Origin: Flavobacteriales bacterium
Lineage (GTDB): Bacteria; Bacteroidota; Bacteroidia; Flavobacteriales_G; Salibacteraceae
Assembly: GCA_013204105.1 (NCBI GenBank)
Contig: JABMOM010000028.1
Coordinates: forward strand, 62,001 to 126,000
Length of the DNA stretch: 64,000 nt
Reading direction: 5' to 3'
The notes below the pieces were generated by a model, which was not told the origin of the DNA, searched no databases, and saw nothing but the letters and a program-made list of their open reading frames with translations. Positions within the stretch are counted from its first letter, which is position 1. Each line of letters opens with the position of its first letter. A program made the translations under genes and the position numbers. This document shows, piece by piece, positions 60,819 through 64,000 of the stretch.

Positions 60819-62714
60819 CTACTGTTTGATGAACTTCTCGGTGAAATGAACGCCTTCGTCGCTCTTCACTAGCACGACATAGGTTCCGGCCGCAAGGGAA
60901 GAAACGTCGAACCCGAGTTGATTCGCTCCCGACTTGATCATTCCTTTGCCGATGGTGGCTACATAACGGCCCTGTAGGTCGCGGATCTCAATGACGCCAT
61001 CCACACTTCCCGCTAGGTCAAACTGAAATTGAACCCATTCCATGGTTGGGTTCGGATAGATCGAAATGCCCGCCTGCTCACCTTCCTCTTCTACACTGGT
61101 AGGACCATGCTTGGGACTCTGAAGTTGGCTGATGTAAATACCGGGCCGCTGGGAGGCAAAACCCCAATATCCGGCTACCCACACTTCTGCGGTCTCGTTG
61201 AATTTGCGCTGCAAACCAGTGTAATCACCCCATCGTTCATCCGCCCATGGCAGCCCGTCTACGTAGGTCTCGCCCTTCGCTACGGTTTGCACGGGACCAT
61301 AGTTCCCATCGTGGTCTATGTAGATCGCAGAATTACCTGGGTGGATCGTTTCACCCGTGTGGTTGGCGAAAATCACGACGTCACGATCGGTAGACGTTAC
61401 TCCGATGAAGTCCAAATTGGGGAAGCCCAGTTCTTTCACTGGATCTGAGATGATCGTGCCCACGACCGTCGGCGCATCTGCATCTGCTATTTTTCCGTGG
61501 TAGATGGTCGCCCTCCCTGAATTGAAGTCGACGGTATTGCCCGTAATGTGGATCTCATTTCCCATGCGCACTGCTCCCAACACACGGGCATCGTTCGTCC
61601 AGAATTCTTGGTTTCCGCCCGACTGTTTCGCGTACGGTGGATGTCCATATTGAAGGCCTCCTGAGGTCATTTTAACGTCGACAGCATTGCTCGGATCATC
61701 GGTATCGCCCTCCACCCGCACGATGAAGAACGTGTCGTTGGTCTCCACAAAAGGTCGGTTCGCAACAAGGTACATGGAGTCTCCTTGTGGTCCCATGTGG
61801 GTTTTAACGGGGTGCAAGTAGCGGATGTTCTTTCCTTCATAGGTGAAGCCGGTCCAGAGCTTGGTCGTCACCGATTCTGCTCCTGCAAAGGCTTCGTCCA
61901 GGTCCATTTGCCAAAGCAAGGTTTCCGCGAAACCTTCAACCCAACCCGAATCGGGATAAAGCTGATTCAACGTCAAGTAAAAACTGTTCTCATTGATGGC
62001 GATTTGAGGGTAGTCGCTCCAAGTATCGTAGTTCAAAGGATTGCCCGGCAATCGGTAGGCGTGCCAAAGGTCTTTTGGGTCTGTAGAGGTGGAGAAGCAG
62101 ACGATTGTGGCGCTGTTACTCGGATCGCGACCCGTCATGAAGAGCATGATGAAACGCTCGCGTATCGGATCGTAGAGGAGTTTGGGGTCGAAAGGGAAAT
62201 ATAGGCTGAATGCCGTGTCGTTGTAAATGTTCAGGAATTGATTGAAGCTGGGGTGCATGTTCGGATAGGCAAACAAGTAGGTATCCGCCACGATATCATA
62301 GGCCCACAGTTGCGAATTCCATGAAGAGATCAATTTTCCATCGTCGGAGATCGCAAGGGTGTTGTCGTTCGGCGTTCCCCCGCCAATCGGTGCTTGGTTC
62401 AAAAAGAAGTCGGCAGGAAAGCTCTGGCCCACGGTCAACGTATCGGTAGATCGGTCGCCTCTGTCTGAGATCACTGGTGTAGTGCGCGGATACAATTCAT
62501 TCATTCGACGTTTGAGCGCCCGCATCTCCTCTCGGTCCAGATCACCCCCAGGCAACGGCGCTTCGATGTTCTTCAATTCAACGCTAAAGTCTTCTTGGAA
62601 AGCGCGTGGATCGACCGTCCAATGATCAGAGATCTGCATGTGCTTCACAGTGAGACTCTGTTGAGCGAGTCCGATCATGGGAAGCAGCGTGAGTAGAAGT
62701 ACAATTCGTCGCAT
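60819..62714 (-). CDS. Secreted protein with T9SS type A tail, unknown function
   Basis: A 631-residue protein with signal peptide MRRIVLLLTLLPMIGLAQQ. The central region (about 95-530) is beta-rich with repeating short strands separated by Gly-Asp turns, for example GGTPNDNTLAISDDGKLISS, FPFDPKLLYDPIRERFIML, and QIAINENSFYLTLNQLYPD, suggesting a propeller of five to seven blades. The last 80 residues are a type A sorting domain (IYPNPTMEWVQ ... GTYVVLVKSDEG). No enzyme motif recognised. It lies 18 bases downstream of the Nramp-like gene's stop on the same strand, and may be in its transcript. Confidence 0.8.
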   Translation of the reverse strand: MRRIVLLLTLLPMIGLAQQSLTVKHMQISDHWTVDPRAFQEDFSVELKNIEAPLPGGDLDREEMRALKRRMNELYPRTTPVISDRGDRSTDTLTVGQSFPADFFLNQAPIGGGTPNDNTLAISDDGKLISSWNSQLWAYDIVADTYLFAYPNMHPSFNQFLNIYNDTAFSLYFPFDPKLLYDPIRERFIMLFMTGRDPSNSATIVCFSTSTDPKDLWHAYRLPGNPLNYDTWSDYPQIAINENSFYLTLNQLYPDSGWVEGFAETLLWQMDLDEAFAGAESVTTKLWTGFTYEGKNIRYLHPVKTHMGPQGDSMYLVANRPFVETNDTFFIVRVEGDTDDPSNAVDVKMTSGGLQYGHPPYAKQSGGNQEFWTNDARVLGAVRMGNEIHITGNTVDFNSGRATIYHGKIADADAPTVVGTIISDPVKELGFPNLDFIGVTSTDRDVVIFANHTGETIHPGNSAIYIDHDGNYGPVQTVAKGETYVDGLPWADERWGDYTGLQRKFNETAEVWVAGYWGFASQRPGIYISQLQSPKHGPTSVEEEGEQAGISIYPNPTMEWVQFQFDLAGSVDGVIEIRDLQGRYVATIGKGMIKSGANQLGFDVSSLAAGTYVVLVKSDEGVHFTEKFIKQ

Positions 62715-62732
62715 AGGAATGTCTTTAAAGAA

Positions 62733-63974
62733 TCAATAGAGTAAATACCAAATGCTGAACCCAGAGAGCAGCGCGATGGATGCGATATTAAAACGTTTCA
62801 TCCAAACGGAAGGTTTGGATTCGGCAGGAACATCTTTGTGGTACATGGCCACAAAATTGAGGATGGCAAACACGGGCGCGATGACAAAGGACAAGGTCGT
62901 AGCCAAGTCTACCAAAGCGCGCATGTCTCGGAAGAAGAAAAGCAGGATGACCGTTGTACCCACGGCCGTCAGGATCAACCAGAACCAATACAAGCCGCTG
63001 TGGTATTTTTTGTCTTCGAAGCGATGAACGACCAGTTTCGTGGATCTGCGCAAGGTGCGCGGAAAGGCATCGAGGCAAGTGAGCAAGGTGCTGAACATGG
63101 TAGTGAAGGCGGCCAAAGCAATGAAGGGAAATGCCCACTGGCCTAAATTGGCCGTGTACATTCGGATCAGCTGTTCGGCGAATGCCACACTTCCCGTAGC
63201 GGGCGATTCAGAAGTTCCGTACATGATCACCGCCCCGAGCCCAACAAAGCAAATCGCCAAAAAGGTTGTTCCCCAGTACCCCACCTTGAAATCGATCAGG
63301 GCCTGCCGCATGGGAATGCGCCTGCCCTGCTCTTTGTTCTTAGAAACCGACCAGACCGAATGCCAGATCGCAATGTCAATGGGTGCAGGCATCCAGCCAA
63401 TCAAGGCGACCAAAAAGAGCACGTCTTTGCGCTCTCCGAGGTCAAAGATGTGCATCAACTCCTCGGAGCGAATCGTCGGCTCGATCCACGAAAAGGATAG
63501 CGCCAATACTGTGGAAAAGGTCAGAAGAATGATGATGAACTTCATCACGCGATCTAGCGTAGAATAGTGCCCCCATCCCAAGATAAACACCGAGATGGTG
63601 AGGAGGATTACTGCCACAAAAGGCGCTTCCATGTCGAGGCCTGTGAGTTGGGCAAACAATCCCGCCGTTACGATCGAGATCGCCCCCATGATGATGAACA
63701 TGGTGAGCACGCTCATCGCTACATAGATCCAAACGGCCCAATTGCCGATGCGCTGATAGCCATCTAACAAGGACTTCCCCGTAGCGGCCGCATAGCGAGG
63801 TCCGCTCTCGAAGATGGGGTACTTGATGACATTGACCAGGATGATGACCGCCAATAGCTGGAGTCCAAATTCGGCCCCTGCCCGTGTGCTCTGCACCAAA
63901 TGGGATACCCCAACGGCTGCTCCCGCATAGAGCAGTCCGGGTCCAAATTGCGCTAAGCGGTCACGCAGTGTCAT
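62733..63974 (-). CDS. Nramp-family transporter with non-canonical metal site
   Basis: A 413-residue polytopic protein with about 11 helices, of normal Nramp length. The fold is recognisable from FGPGLLYAGAAVG in TM1, the long hydrophobic spacing and the GWMPAPIDIAIWHS segment in TM6. In canonical Nramp TM1 carries DPGN and TM6 MPH, which bind the metal. Here TM1 reads GVSHL (22-26), and TM6 keeps the Met-Pro but has Ala-Pro instead of His. Substrate may therefore not be Mn or Fe. This is an observed difference; any altered substrate is inference. The gene starts four bases from the stop of an incoming gene. Confidence 0.82.
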   Translation of the reverse strand: MTLRDRLAQFGPGLLYAGAAVGVSHLVQSTRAGAEFGLQLLAVIILVNVIKYPIFESGPRYAAATGKSLLDGYQRIGNWAVWIYVAMSVLTMFIIMGAISIVTAGLFAQLTGLDMEAPFVAVILLTISVFILGWGHYSTLDRVMKFIIILLTFSTVLALSFSWIEPTIRSEELMHIFDLGERKDVLFLVALIGWMPAPIDIAIWHSVWSVSKNKEQGRRIPMRQALIDFKVGYWGTTFLAICFVGLGAVIMYGTSESPATGSVAFAEQLIRMYTANLGQWAFPFIALAAFTTMFSTLLTCLDAFPRTLRRSTKLVVHRFEDKKYHSGLYWFWLILTAVGTTVILLFFFRDMRALVDLATTLSFVIAPVFAILNFVAMYHKDVPAESKPSVWMKRFNIASIALLSGFSIWYLLY

Positions 63975-63977
63975 GCA

Positions 63978-64000
63978 TTAGGCGTTTCCTTTCTCGTAGT
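63978..64000 (-). CDS. Tail of an upstream gene (truncated by the window)
   Basis: Only seven codons are visible on the minus strand, ending YEKGNA and stop TAA (63978-63980), four bases before the Nramp-like start. It could be the end of the preceding gene in the same transcript, but the fragment is too short to identify or to be sure it is coding. Confidence 0.25.

Overview
The window looks like chromosomal DNA from a free-living Bacteroidota, most likely a Flavobacteriales member (Cryomorphaceae or Schleiferiaceae-like), with roughly even base composition. The evidence is the type IX secretion (T9SS) signature: at least ten predicted secreted proteins end in type A (Por secretion tail) or type B (gliding-motility/CHU_C) sorting domains. 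Starts also lack Shine-Dalgarno sequences, TAnnTTTG-type -7 elements appear, metH is split, E1 alpha/beta are fused, and many OmpA/PD40/SPOR envelope proteins are present. No tRNA, rRNA, CRISPR, prophage, transposase or integrase was seen.

Layout. 1-15.7 kb is mixed housekeeping: a truncated membrane glycosyltransferase, MoxR ATPase, TPR protein, GNAT acetyltransferase, DUF1853 protein, mercaptopyruvate sulfurtransferase, a four-fasciclin-domain T9SS cargo, an MDR oxidoreductase, a PLD-family lipoprotein, an outer-membrane lipoprotein, PurT and HtpG. Two intergenic stretches (3.65-3.9 and 11.17-11.6 kb) share a modular non-coding repeat. 15.85-26.6 kb holds three tandem M4 (thermolysin-family) metalloproteases, each with PKD, CUB-like and Ig-like modules and a type A sorting tail. 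26.6-35.9 kb has a PD40 propeller protein with four beta-sandwich repeats, a TPR-SPOR protein, an EEP-family phosphohydrolase, a thioredoxin-like protein, the YggS PLP protein, an NlpC/P60 peptidase and a T9SS cargo whose N-terminus strongly resembles the eukaryotic F-box-associated (FBA) glycan-binding domain.

35.9-40.7 kb is a methionine operon: SAM-I riboswitch, metH part 1 (homocysteine domain), metH part 2 (pterin, B12 and activation domains) and metF. 40.8-47.7 kb carries minus-strand genes: a small membrane protein, an AlgX/AlgJ-like SGNH protein, a PorT-like barrel and fused 2-oxoacid dehydrogenase E1 in an overlapping chain, then a padR-pspC pair with palindromes over its probable promoter. 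47.8-58.7 kb has an OmpA-like lipoprotein and a four-gene tandem array of about 830-residue propeller/PKD/Ig proteins with type B tails. 58.7-64 kb has an ABC-F ATPase, another type A cargo and an unusual Nramp-family transporter lacking the canonical DPGN and MPH residues.

Together the genes suggest a heterotroph that secretes proteases and adhesive surface proteins through T9SS. The most novel signals are the FBA-like domain, the two tandem cargo arrays, the modular intergenic repeats and the palindrome centred on the padR promoter.
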